Source of the DNA: Mycoavidus cysteinexigens_B
GTDB lineage: Bacteria > Pseudomonadota > Gammaproteobacteria > Burkholderiales > Burkholderiaceae
Length of the DNA stretch: 64,000 nt
NCBI GenBank assembly: GCA_031963465.1
Contig: JASSUG010000003.1
Span: forward strand, 124,001-188,000
Direction of reading: 5' to 3'
This document shows positions 1 through 8,183 of this stretch, piece by piece. Position numbers and translations under genes: made by a program. The stretch's first letter is position 1. Each line of letters starts with the position of its first letter. A model generated the notes under the pieces. The model made no database searches and had not been told where the DNA came from. It was given only the letters and a program-made list of their open reading frames with translations.

Positions 1-389
1 CAAGCTTTACCGAGCTTGCTCGAGATGGGCAAGCCACTGAGCGACACAATCTACTCCATCCTGCTGAGGCGCCAAAGCACTCTCACGTTGAGACATTGCT
101 AAAAGACGCCAAAGGCCCAGTGATTGCGGCAACGGATTATGTACGCGCCTTTGCCGAGCAAATCCGGGCTTTTGTGCCAGGTCGCTATGTGGTGTTGGGG
201 ACGGATGGTTTTGGCCGCTCGGATACACGCGAGAAGCTGCGCCACTTCTTTGAGGTTGATCGCTACTGGGTCACCGTGGCGGCGCTCAAAGCCTTGGCGG
301 ATGAAGGCGCGATTAAGCCACAGCGGGTGGCTGAAGCATTAGCCAAATATCAACTCGATCCGGCTAAACCTAACCCAATGACTGTTTAG
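1..389 (+). CDS. aceE: Pyruvate dehydrogenase E1 component, C-terminal part (partial at window edge)
   Basis: The reading frame is open from position 3 and ends at TAG 387-389, giving about 128 C-terminal residues; the start lies outside the window. E1 decarboxylates pyruvate with thiamine diphosphate and passes the acetyl group to the lipoyl domain of E2. The segment LLHPAEAPK, the AKGPVIAATDYVRAFAEQI stretch and GTDGFGRSDTREKLRHFFEV match the conserved C-terminal domain of homodimeric AceE, including its GTDGFGRSD signature. The next genes encode E2 and E3 on the same strand, as expected for a pyruvate dehydrogenase operon. The identification is firm, although only the tail is visible. Confidence 0.95.
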   Translation, partial: SFTELARDGQATERHNLLHPAEAPKHSHVETLLKDAKGPVIAATDYVRAFAEQIRAFVPGRYVVLGTDGFGRSDTREKLRHFFEVDRYWVTVAALKALADEGAIKPQRVAEALAKYQLDPAKPNPMTV

Positions 390-472
390 TAGGCCTGTCC
401 ATATCGATGTGTGGATAGGATATAGTGCAGCCCCTTATACGGGTTGCATATCCTCCTCTTAGAGAACACATA

Positions 473-1900
473 ATGAGTCAAATCATTGAAATTAAAGTAC
501 CGGACATTGGCGACTACGCTGACGTGCCAGTCATTGAAGTGCTGGTGAGTCCAGGAGACATGGTTGAGGAAGAGCAGTCTTTGCTGAGTCTCGAGTCGGA
601 CAAAGCCACGATGGATATCCCGAGTCCCAGCGCTGGTCGGGTCAAAGAAATCAAAGTGAAACCCGGCGAGCGTGTTTCTCAGGGCACAGTGATTGTCTTG
701 CTTGAGAGCGTGGCTGCAGCTCAGCTAGCCGAGCCTGCGTCGCCAGTTGAGCCGGCATCACCGGTTCAAGCAGCGGCCACGAATCGCCCTCAATTGCCGG
801 TAGCGCAGAATACAGTCGGTGCGCCCACTGAGCAGCCGGGAGCCACCTCAGCCAATGTGAGCCCGCCGCCTCGCCCCGCGTTAGCCCCAACGCCAGCAGA
901 GGCAACGGCTCTAACTGACCTAGCCCGCGCGCCAGCAGAGGCAACGGCTCTAACTAGCCTAGCCCACCCGCCAGCAGACCGCACGGTAAGCCATGCCAGT
1001 CCTTCAGTACGCCAATTTGCGCGCGAGCTTGGGGTCGATGTGCAGCAGATTAGCGGCAGCGGGCCTAAAGGACGTATCACCCAAGACGATGTGCGTGCTT
1101 ATGTAAAGGCTGCATTGCAAGGTGGCTTGCCAGCGTCGAGCGCAGTAGCCACCAGCGCCGCTGGTGGCCTCAATTTACTTCCCTGGCCACAAGTTGCCTT
1201 CACAAAATTTGGCCCAGTCGAAGCCAAGCCCTTATCGCGTATCAAAAAAATTGCAGGGGCTAACCTGCATCGCAATTGGGTCATGATTCCCCATGTGACG
1301 AGCCATGAAGATGCCGATATTACAGAGCTTGAAGCTTTCCGGGTAAAGCTAAACCAAGAAAATAATAAAACTGCCGCCAAAGTCACCATGCTGGCTTTTT
1401 TAATCAAAGCCAGCGTTGCGGCGCTTAAACAATGCCCCAGCTTTAATACCAGTCTGGATGGTGATAACCTGATTTATAAACAGTACTACCACATTGGCTT
1501 TGCGGTAGATACCCCGAATGGTCTGGTGGTGCCGGTGATTCGAGACGCCGATCAAAAAGGGGTGCAAGAGATTGCACAAGAGACCGCAGAATTGGCTCAA
1601 CTTGCCCGCGAAGGCAAGCTAAAATCTGACCAGATGCAGGGTGGTTGTTTTTCAATTTCTTCGTTAGGCGGTATTGGCGGCACCTACTTCACGCCGATTA
1701 TCAACGCGCCTGAAGTGGCTATTTTGGGCGTTTGCCGTAGTGCGCTAAGCCCGGTATGGGATGGTCAGCAGTTCATGCCACGTCTTATGCTACCGCTTTC
1801 TTTATCGTATGACCATCGGGTTATCGATGGCGCTGAAGCGGCTCGTTTTAACGCCTATCTGGCTGCTGTGCTAGCCGATTTCCGCCGTGTAACCCTGTAG
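473..1900 (+). CDS. aceF: Dihydrolipoamide acetyltransferase, E2 of pyruvate dehydrogenase
   Basis: This 475-residue E2 transfers the acetyl group from lipoamide to CoA. It has one lipoyl domain (residues 1-80, lipoyl lysine K44 in ESDKATMD), a long Ala/Pro linker, a peripheral-subunit-binding domain (about 171-211, SPSVRQFARELGVD...GRITQDDV) and a catalytic domain ending in YDHRVIDGAEA with catalytic H448. The ATG at 473 is preferred over an upstream alternative start at 425 because MSQIIEIKVPDIGDY is the usual lipoyl-domain N-terminus. The linker holds a 39-bp in-frame tandem repeat (893-970). It lies between aceE and lpdA on the same strand, only 14 bases before lpdA. Confidence 0.95.
   Translation: MSQIIEIKVPDIGDYADVPVIEVLVSPGDMVEEEQSLLSLESDKATMDIPSPSAGRVKEIKVKPGERVSQGTVIVLLESVAAAQLAEPASPVEPASPVQAAATNRPQLPVAQNTVGAPTEQPGATSANVSPPPRPALAPTPAEATALTDLARAPAEATALTSLAHPPADRTVSHASPSVRQFARELGVDVQQISGSGPKGRITQDDVRAYVKAALQGGLPASSAVATSAAGGLNLLPWPQVAFTKFGPVEAKPLSRIKKIAGANLHRNWVMIPHVTSHEDADITELEAFRVKLNQENNKTAAKVTMLAFLIKASVAALKQCPSFNTSLDGDNLIYKQYYHIGFAVDTPNGLVVPVIRDADQKGVQEIAQETAELAQLAREGKLKSDQMQGGCFSISSLGGIGGTYFTPIINAPEVAILGVCRSALSPVWDGQQFMPRLMLPLSLSYDHRVIDGAEAARFNAYLAAVLADFRRVTL
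893..970. repeat. 39-bp in-frame tandem repeat in the aceF linker
   Basis: Two near-identical 39-base units lie at 893-931 and 932-970, each beginning CCAGCAGAGGCAACGGCTCT; a third partial start (CCAGCAGA) follows at 971. Each unit encodes 13 residues (PAEATALT followed by D/S-LA and a basic residue), so the frame is kept. The repeat lies in the flexible linker between the lipoyl and subunit-binding domains, where length changes are tolerated. Confidence 0.9.
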
Positions 1901-1914
1901 TAAAGGTTTGATAG

Positions 1915-3366
1915 ATGAGTTCAATTGAAACTAAACAGCCGCCAGCAGCGGAGCCGGTGGCGTGTGATTTACTGGTACTAGGTGCTGGGCCCGGTGGCTA
2001 TGCGGCAGCGTTTCGAGCCGCTGATCTTGGCTTGAACACGGTACTGGTTGAACGTTACCCAACGCTTGGCGGGGTTTGTTTAAATGTCGGCTGCATTCCG
2101 TCCAAAGCCTTGCTCCATACCGCGCAAATTAGCGCCGAAGTGAAAGCCTTGGCGGCGCACGGTATCTCGTTTGGCGAAGCACAAATCGATTTAAATAAAC
2201 TGCGTGCCTTTAAATCTGGGGTGGTCGCCAAGCTAACCGGCGGCTTAGCGCAGATGGCCAAAGCGCGTAAAGTGCAAGTTATAAATGGGGTCGGTGAATT
2301 TACTGGCCCTCACCAACTGGCCGTCCAAGCCGAAGCCGGTCAGGTGCGCCAGGTCAAATTCAAGCACGCCATTATTGCGGCAGGCTCACAGTCAATACCG
2401 TTGCCTTTTATGCCGGCTGACCCGCGCATCGTTGATTCAACGGGCGCACTTGAATTGCGGCAGATGCCACAGCGCATGTTGGTGATTGGCGGTGGCATCA
2501 TCGGCCTTGAAATGGCAACCGTTTATTCAGCGCTTGGCGCGCAAGTTGATATTGTTGAAATGTCGGATACCCTGATGGCTGGGGCCGATCGTGATTTGGT
2601 CAAAGTATGGGAAAAATTTAATGCGCCTCGCTTTGGGCAGATCATGCTCAAAACCAAAACGGTTCAAGCCGAAGCAAAAAATGATGGGATTCATGTTAGT
2701 TTTGAAGGTGCGCAGGCGCCTAGCAGTGCCCAATGTTATGACCTCGTATTGCTAGCCGTAGGGCGTAAGCCCAATGGCCATAAAGTCGGCGCCGACAAAG
2801 CCGGGGTCCAGGTCAATGAGCGCGGCTTTATCCTCGTTGACCAACAGCAACGCACCAATGTGCCGCATATTTTTGCGATTGGTGACGTTGTGGGTCAGCC
2901 TATGTTGGCCCATAAAGCCGTGCACGAAGGGCATATTGCGGCAGAAGTCGCCGCCGGCCAGAAAGCGTATTTTGATGCGTGTCAGATTCCTTCGGTGGCC
3001 TATACGGATCCAGAAGTGGCGTGGACGGGCAAAACGGAAGCCCAGTGTCAAGCAGCAGGCATTCAATACGGCAAAGCCGTATTTCCGTGGGCCGCTTCCG
3101 GCCGAGCGATTGCCAATGGCCGCGATGAAGGCCTCACCAAACTGATTTTTGACCAAACTACGCACCGTGTGATTGGCGGCGGGATTGTCGGTACCAGCGC
3201 GGGAGATCTGATTGGCGAGCTTTGCCTGGCGATTGAGATGGGGGCAGACGCCGCCGATATAGGTAAAACGATCCATCCTCACCCGACGCTCAGCGAATCA
3301 ATTGGTATGGCGGCCGAACTGTTTGAAGGCGTCTGCACGGACTTACCTGCGCAACGAAAGAAATAA
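1915..3366 (+). CDS. lpdA: Dihydrolipoyl dehydrogenase, E3 component
   Basis: A 483-residue flavoprotein that reoxidises dihydrolipoamide with NAD+. The FAD-binding GAGPGG lies at 23-28, the redox disulfide is GGVCLNVGCIPSK (C55, C60), the NAD-binding GGGIIGLEMA motif is in the middle, and the C-terminal base motif HPHPTLSE carries H456 and E461. The first 17 residues form a short Pro/Ala-rich tail rather than a lipoyl domain; PDH-cluster E3 enzymes of several Burkholderiales carry an N-terminal lipoyl domain, so this is a shorter form. The gene follows aceF by 14 bases and is probably co-transcribed with it. Confidence 0.95.
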   Translation: MSSIETKQPPAAEPVACDLLVLGAGPGGYAAAFRAADLGLNTVLVERYPTLGGVCLNVGCIPSKALLHTAQISAEVKALAAHGISFGEAQIDLNKLRAFKSGVVAKLTGGLAQMAKARKVQVINGVGEFTGPHQLAVQAEAGQVRQVKFKHAIIAAGSQSIPLPFMPADPRIVDSTGALELRQMPQRMLVIGGGIIGLEMATVYSALGAQVDIVEMSDTLMAGADRDLVKVWEKFNAPRFGQIMLKTKTVQAEAKNDGIHVSFEGAQAPSSAQCYDLVLLAVGRKPNGHKVGADKAGVQVNERGFILVDQQQRTNVPHIFAIGDVVGQPMLAHKAVHEGHIAAEVAAGQKAYFDACQIPSVAYTDPEVAWTGKTEAQCQAAGIQYGKAVFPWAASGRAIANGRDEGLTKLIFDQTTHRVIGGGIVGTSAGDLIGELCLAIEMGADAADIGKTIHPHPTLSESIGMAAELFEGVCTDLPAQRKK

Positions 3367-3446
3367 CCTTGGCCGCACAGCCTACTTTATCTTTGCTAAG
3401 CTTTCCGTTAGCATCCAGACATTGAGTCAGCCCAAGGAAGGGATCT

Positions 3447-3893
3447 ATGCAAGTCTGTGACATACTGAAAGTCAAAGGGAATACGCTTTTCACGGTAAGG
3501 CCTGAGACACCGTTGCTCGAAGCGGTGGATACCATGGCGACGCACGATATTGGTTCGTTGGTCGTGATGGAAGGGGGTAATCTGGTGGGTCTTCTCACCT
3601 TCCGAGAGATTATTCTGACTTTGCGAGCAAGTGGCGGCGTGATTGGCGCCACCCCTATCCGTGACGTCATGAATAGCAGTCCATTGGTTTGTGCGCCTGA
3701 GACGGATGTTAATGTGGTCCGCCGCATGATGCTAGAACGACATGCACGCTATTTGCCGGTGTTAAATGAGCGCACCTTAATGGGGGTGATTTCGTTTTAC
3801 GATGTGGCGAAAGCCGTGGTTGAGGAGCAAGGTTTTGAAAACCGCATGCTCAAAGCCTATATTCGGGATTGGCCTGAAACCGAAAGCCGATGA
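3447..3893 (+). CDS. Two-CBS-domain protein
   Basis: A 148-residue cytoplasmic protein made of two CBS domains: residues about 8-65 (TVRPETPLLEAVDTMATHDIGSL) and 75-135 (VMNSS-type segment, then ARYLPVLNERTLMGVISFYDVAKAVV). CBS pairs bind adenosine nucleotides and often act as regulators or scaffolds; no catalytic domain is fused here, so the target is unknown. A good ribosome site (AAGGAAGG) precedes the ATG. It stands alone between lpdA and aroC on the same strand, with about 80 bases on each side. Confidence 0.85.
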   Translation: MQVCDILKVKGNTLFTVRPETPLLEAVDTMATHDIGSLVVMEGGNLVGLLTFREIILTLRASGGVIGATPIRDVMNSSPLVCAPETDVNVVRRMMLERHARYLPVLNERTLMGVISFYDVAKAVVEEQGFENRMLKAYIRDWPETESR

Positions 3894-3975
3894 AGTGGCT
3901 GCTTTGAGACGATGTACACTGAGCCGACAATGCCGCTTTTCTCAATTCTCCGTTTAATTTTTTAGGCTAGCGGAT

Positions 3976-5088
3976 ATGTCCGGTAACACTCTTGGTACGC
4001 TTTTCACGGTTACCACCTTTGGCGAATCCCACGGTCCGGCGATTGGCTGTGTCATTGATGGCTGTCCGCCTGGACTGGCCCTGACGCACAATGATATTCA
4101 GCTTGAGCTAGATCGCCGTAAGCCTGGTACGTCGCGGCATGTGACGCAACGCAAAGAAGATGATAGCGTTGAAATTCTTTCCGGTGTTTTCGAGGGCAGC
4201 ACGACGGGTGCGCCAATTGGGCTGTTGATCCGCAATACGGATCAACGGAGCAAAGATTACGGCAATCTTGTCGATACCTTTCGTCCTGGCCACGCAGATT
4301 ATACTTACTGGCACAAATATGGTCTGCGCGACTATCGCGGTGGCGGCCGTTCATCGGCACGCTTAACCGCGCCCTTGGTAGCGGCAGGCGCAGTCGCAAA
4401 AAAATGGCTGCACGAGCATCTAAAGATCAAAATACAAGGCTATATGGCCGCGCTTGGCGAGATCGATATTCCATTTATTGATTGGGCCTATGTGCCAGAA
4501 AATCCATTTTTTTCCCCTAATGCAGAGATTGTGCCGCAGCTAGAAGCTTATATGGATCAACTGCGTAAAGAAGGCGATTCAATCGGTGCGCGGATCACGG
4601 TCATCGCAAGTGGCGTACCCGTTGGCCTGGGTGAGCCCGTTTTTGATAAGCTAGACGCGAATATCGCGCACGCGATGATGGGCATTAATGCGGTTAAAGG
4701 GGTTGAAATTGGCGCTGGTTTCGCCAGCATCGCCCAGCGTGGCTCGCAGCATGGTGATGAACTGACCCCGGCGGGCTTTAGGAGTAATCATGCCGGGGGT
4801 ATTCTTGGCGGCATTACGAGTGGCCAAGATATCACCGTCTCTCTTGCCATTAAGCCGACTTCGAGCATTCGCACGCCACGCCAGTCGATTGATAAAGCCG
4901 GTGCGCCGGCGATGGTTGAGACCTTTGGGCGGCATGACCCCTGTGTTGGCATTCGTGCTACGCCAATTGCTGAAGCAGTGCTCGCCTTGGTGTTGATCGA
5001 TCATGTCCTGCGTCATCGCGCACAGTGCGGCGACGTGCAGGTGTTAACGCCACGGATTGCTGCTTCAGCGCCCAGGCGTGCTGATTGA
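3976..5088 (+). CDS. aroC: Chorismate synthase
   Basis: A 370-residue enzyme catalysing the last step of the shikimate pathway, 5-enolpyruvylshikimate-3-phosphate to chorismate, using reduced FMN. Family signatures are clear: GESHGPAIGCVIDGCPPG at the N-terminus, DRRKPGTSRHVTQRKEDD with the phosphate-binding arginines, YRGGGRSSAR in the middle and GRHDPCVGIRATPIAEA near the C-terminus. Length is usual for the family. It is transcribed alone toward a convergent binding-protein gene; only 41 bases separate the two stop codons. Confidence 0.97.
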   Translation: MSGNTLGTLFTVTTFGESHGPAIGCVIDGCPPGLALTHNDIQLELDRRKPGTSRHVTQRKEDDSVEILSGVFEGSTTGAPIGLLIRNTDQRSKDYGNLVDTFRPGHADYTYWHKYGLRDYRGGGRSSARLTAPLVAAGAVAKKWLHEHLKIKIQGYMAALGEIDIPFIDWAYVPENPFFSPNAEIVPQLEAYMDQLRKEGDSIGARITVIASGVPVGLGEPVFDKLDANIAHAMMGINAVKGVEIGAGFASIAQRGSQHGDELTPAGFRSNHAGGILGGITSGQDITVSLAIKPTSSIRTPRQSIDKAGAPAMVETFGRHDPCVGIRATPIAEAVLALVLIDHVLRHRAQCGDVQVLTPRIAASAPRRAD

Positions 5089-5129
5089 TAAACTGGCTAA
5101 CTATCCTAAATTAACCACCGCTATAAATT

Positions 5130-6041
5130 CTACTTCTGCTTAAGCCGATTGCGTGCGCTATCAAGTGCTTCGCACAGTTGCGCGGCACCTTGCGCAATGC
5201 GTGGCGCGGGGCGGTCGAGTAAATCTGCATCAATCGCAAAAAGAGCATTATGCTGAGTGGCGCTCAGTTGCCGCCAATTGCGCCAGCGCTCTAAGCTGGG
5301 TAGAGCTTGACTGGTTGCGATTGCGCTAGGGCGCGACACAATAATTGCCTGCGGGTCAGCTGCCAACACCGCTTCTAGCGAAATAACAGGGGCCTCGGGT
5401 GCTAAATCAGCAAACACATTATGGCCGCCGCATACTCTAATCACATCGCTGGCTATTTGCTTGCCGTTCAGCGTGATCAAAGGCTGATCAGAGACTTGAT
5501 AAAACACCCGTACCGGTGCGCGTTGCGCATAGCGTGTGCGTAACGCTGTAATGTCTGCCCGCAATCGAGCCGCGGCTGAATCGGCGGTGGCGCGGGTGTC
5601 AAATAAAATGCCAAATTTTTCAAGCGTGATAGAAATATCGTCGAGCTGGCGTGGTGCGTTATAAAAAATCGGAATATGTAATTTGCGCAGGGCGTGCAAC
5701 TGACGCTCCACATTGCCATGCTGCCAAGCCACCACCAAATCAGGTCGCAATGCAATGATTTGCTCCAAATCAAGTGCTTGGTAATCGCCCACTCGCGGTA
5801 ACCGTCTTGCAGCATTGGGGTAATCGCTATACTTGACCGTACCGCGCAATACAGATCCGCCGCCGGCTGCGTAAATTAATTCAGTGAGATGCGGTGCTAG
5901 GCTAATCACCCGTTTGGCCGGTGTGGTCAGCGTGACTACTGCGCCGACATCGTCTGTCACCTGGATATGTGCATAGGCACGATAGGGTGTTATCGCTAGT
6001 ACGCTAATCAGTAGTTGGATCAAATTTTTAGGTAAGCGCAT
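5130..6041 (-). CDS. Periplasmic cobalamin/iron-type ABC substrate-binding protein (BtuF-like)
   Basis: A 303-residue class III solute-binding protein. Residues 1-24 form a signal peptide with a hydrophobic core (LIQLLISVLAITPY) ending at an AYA-type site. The mature protein begins with a TLTTPAKRVISLAPHLTELIYAAG segment, then DYPNAARRLPRVGDYQALDLEQIIALRPDLVVAW, typical of BtuF/FhuD-type proteins. The best fit is vitamin B12 capture for BtuCD, but haem or siderophore binding cannot be excluded. No permease or ATPase gene is adjacent and I saw no cobalamin riboswitch upstream, so this is an orphan in the window. Confidence 0.8.
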   Translation of the reverse strand: MRLPKNLIQLLISVLAITPYRAYAHIQVTDDVGAVVTLTTPAKRVISLAPHLTELIYAAGGGSVLRGTVKYSDYPNAARRLPRVGDYQALDLEQIIALRPDLVVAWQHGNVERQLHALRKLHIPIFYNAPRQLDDISITLEKFGILFDTRATADSAAARLRADITALRTRYAQRAPVRVFYQVSDQPLITLNGKQIASDVIRVCGGHNVFADLAPEAPVISLEAVLAADPQAIIVSRPSAIATSQALPSLERWRNWRQLSATQHNALFAIDADLLDRPAPRIAQGAAQLCEALDSARNRLKQK

Positions 6042-6218
6042 TTCGTTGCAAGTTCAGTGTTGCGCATAGTTTAAGCGCACACACCAGGTCTCCTCAGACA
6101 AATTATAAATGGGGGGTGACTGCTACGCTTAACTGAATGTGCATTAGAAATCTTAGCGGGCCAAAAAATCGGGGTTGCGAGACAGTCGGGGACAGGAAAA
6201 ACTTCTTGGGTTCATGTA

Positions 6219-6440
6219 TTGTTGCGTCTTTATACGCCACACGGTCATATGAAATCGGATGGACGATTGTCGAGAAATTTCCTTAAAGGCGTGCACGGAG
6301 ACGCAATGAATGCTCTGCTATGTGGCGCCGGTCACAATCTGAGGAAGGTCCTTAAGCGCTTGGCGCTTTTTTGGCTTCATTTTTGGGCGAGTCAAAGACA
6401 TTCATTCAATATGAATTACACCTTTTTTATCTCCGCTTAA
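6219..6440 (+). pseudogene. IS5-type transposase, C-terminal remnant
   Basis: This open stretch encodes SDGRLSRNFLKGVHGDAMN followed by ALLCGAGHNLRKVLKRLALF. It resembles the C-terminal end of IS5-family transposases (pattern RNxLKGxxGDAxNxxLxxAGxNLRxxL). Only about 60 residues survive; no N-terminal part, catalytic acidic residues or inverted repeats were found in the surrounding 400 bases. The rest of the gap 6042-6492 holds no recognisable gene. It is a relic, marking old transposon traffic beside the AbiE locus. Confidence 0.65.
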
Positions 6441-6492
6441 ACAAAAAAGGACTTTTTCAGGAGCGACTATCTAGCCCCTCTACATCCAATTT

Positions 6493-7500
6493 CTACCCCC
6501 CATTGATGACTGCCTCTAAGGTGCGTAAACGATCAACAATGGTATCAAAAGAGGGAGGGATTCCTATGAACATGCCCGCATCAATCATAAGTTGAAAATC
6601 TTCACGTAATGCAGACAGCGCTGTTTCGTTTGGTAGTAAGCGTAATTGGCCCACGAGACAAGCATCATAGTTAGCATAGCTGGTGTTGTAGAAGACCTTT
6701 TTATGTTTGACCACGTCAGCCAGCAAGCCGCGATCTGCCAATGCGCTCTGCCCAATTGCAAGATTAGCCAGCATTGCTAAGTCGTACCAATGGCGTGACA
6801 GACGTTCGCTATTAGCGCGAAATTCGCCACGCTGACATTCCACATGCATTAGCGTAGCTTTTTCCCAAAACGTGCGCATAGGCGATAGCACTCTTACCTG
6901 TGAGCGTGGGAAATCGAGTGCCGTGATGTGTTTTGCAATATCTGGCTGTACTTCATGTTCTTCGTTCGGCTCTGTAATGTTCCGTCCGCCGAACTCGATC
7001 AGCACACTATTACCAATGTAGCTACCAGAGACCTCAAACACGGTTGGGTAGTACACGCGCAGTTGCTCGCCATCATCGCTGACTGTGACTTTATAGCTAT
7101 CTGTGTTGAATTCAGCTTCAAGTTTTTTCTGCAGATGCGGCGCTATGACATGATGGACATGATCGAGTACAAAAAGCTTTAGTTCCTCACTAAACTTTTT
7201 CAGCCGGGTCTTTGATATATCCCCAGCAAATGGATCAAAAGTGCCATCTAAACCACGATAGTCAAGTGTTATATCCACATCCTCAGAGAACCGGGCAATA
7301 GCCCCGAAAACTTTAGATAGTGACGTTCCGCCTTTGAAGGTCATCGGCAGCCTATCGGGCATAGTAAATAGAGTCTGCAAAACCCAACACACCCATACGT
7401 CTTTTTCAAGAATAGTAGGTGGACGAGATAATCGTGAAGCAAGTCCGCGCAAGATTTGAGATTGCTCGATAGACGAAAGGTGCAAGAAAGATTCAGGCAT
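6493..7500 (-). CDS. AbiEii/AbiGii-type nucleotidyltransferase toxin
   Basis: A 335-residue protein of the AbiEii nucleotidyltransferase family, toxic partner of type IV toxin-antitoxin / abortive-infection systems. The N-terminal region has the family pattern ILEKDVWVCWVLQTLF, then FKGGTSLSKVF (the GGTSLSK nucleotidyltransferase motif), then RFSEDVDITLDYRG with the SEDVD acidic residues. It starts inside the end of the upstream antitoxin gene (8-base overlap), so the two are translationally coupled. Family members modify tRNA or other RNA targets with nucleotides; the target here is unknown. Flanking IS and intron sequence suggest a mobile defence patch. Confidence 0.85.
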   Translation of the reverse strand: MPESFLHLSSIEQSQILRGLASRLSRPPTILEKDVWVCWVLQTLFTMPDRLPMTFKGGTSLSKVFGAIARFSEDVDITLDYRGLDGTFDPFAGDISKTRLKKFSEELKLFVLDHVHHVIAPHLQKKLEAEFNTDSYKVTVSDDGEQLRVYYPTVFEVSGSYIGNSVLIEFGGRNITEPNEEHEVQPDIAKHITALDFPRSQVRVLSPMRTFWEKATLMHVECQRGEFRANSERLSRHWYDLAMLANLAIGQSALADRGLLADVVKHKKVFYNTSYANYDACLVGQLRLLPNETALSALREDFQLMIDAGMFIGIPPSFDTIVDRLRTLEAVINGG

Positions 7501-8119
7501 AGAAACCTACCGTTCTTCTTCCATATTGGGACATTATATTACTCATCCACGCAGGCATGGCGCTTGTTGCAGATTGTAGTGCCTCGAATTCTTCGCTTGA
7601 GAGCTTGTGTTGGATTTTCTCGATCAGGGACAGCGTTACTTCATTTTTGCCTAGATACCACATCGCGGCTAGGGCCAATCCGGCTGGTCGCCCAGCCAAA
7701 GCCAACTTGCGCTGACAAACATGCTGCAAATGGATTTGTAGCGTACCCATCTGAATTCGTCTTGACGGGCCGGATGTGGAAAATACCGTTTGGATCGGGA
7801 CTTGAGTGGTCAACTCCAACTTGCGTGCAGCTTCTGCACCATGAACTTGAACAATGGCCCCGGTGTTTTTGGCAATCATTGCCGCTACTTTAATCGGCTC
7901 TGGCATCACTTTACCTACAAAGCGGTTTATTTCAGGGCGCATATAGGCGCCACGCGTTATGCGCTCAATGGCTCCCGCCTTGACCAGTCTGGAAAGAGTT
8001 TGATCGACAGACGCACGTGTCCCGCATCCCAGAAAAAGGTTCGGGGTAAAAGGCTCTCCGAGCGGTATTCCCTCGATATGCTGGCGAATCAACTCAGCAG
8101 TTTTAATTATCATATTCAT
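7493..8119 (-). CDS. AbiEi-type antitoxin / DUF6088-like winged-helix protein
   Basis: A 208-residue partner of the downstream AbiEii-type toxin. The N-terminal region (residues about 5-60) reads as a winged helix of the AbiEi antitoxin kind: TRASVDQTLSRLVKAGAIER then ITRGAYMRPE. The rest resembles DUF6088 proteins (AAMIAKNTGAIVQVHGAEAARKL; ALAAMWYLGKNEV). Such antitoxins usually repress their own promoter. An AT-rich promoter-like stretch containing TATAGT lies just upstream at about 8125-8150. The 3' end overlaps the toxin gene, giving the expected antitoxin-first order. Confidence 0.8.
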   Translation of the reverse strand: MNMIIKTAELIRQHIEGIPLGEPFTPNLFLGCGTRASVDQTLSRLVKAGAIERITRGAYMRPEINRFVGKVMPEPIKVAAMIAKNTGAIVQVHGAEAARKLELTTQVPIQTVFSTSGPSRRIQMGTLQIHLQHVCQRKLALAGRPAGLALAAMWYLGKNEVTLSLIEKIQHKLSSEEFEALQSATSAMPAWMSNIMSQYGRRTVGFYA

Positions 8120-8183
8120 GTCAGAAACTATAGTATATTTTCTGACAAACTACAAGCAGAAAACCAAGATGGAGAGCGTTTCA

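Noticed and set aside
5900..6200. Cobalamin riboswitch upstream of the BtuF-like gene
   Set aside because: No B12-box-like conserved segment was found on the minus strand upstream of the start.
6343..6372. Terminator-like AGCGC-TTG-GCGCT followed by T-run
   Set aside because: It lies inside the surviving IS5-type coding scrap (codons for KRLALFW) and the stem is only five base pairs; coincidence with coding sequence is more likely.
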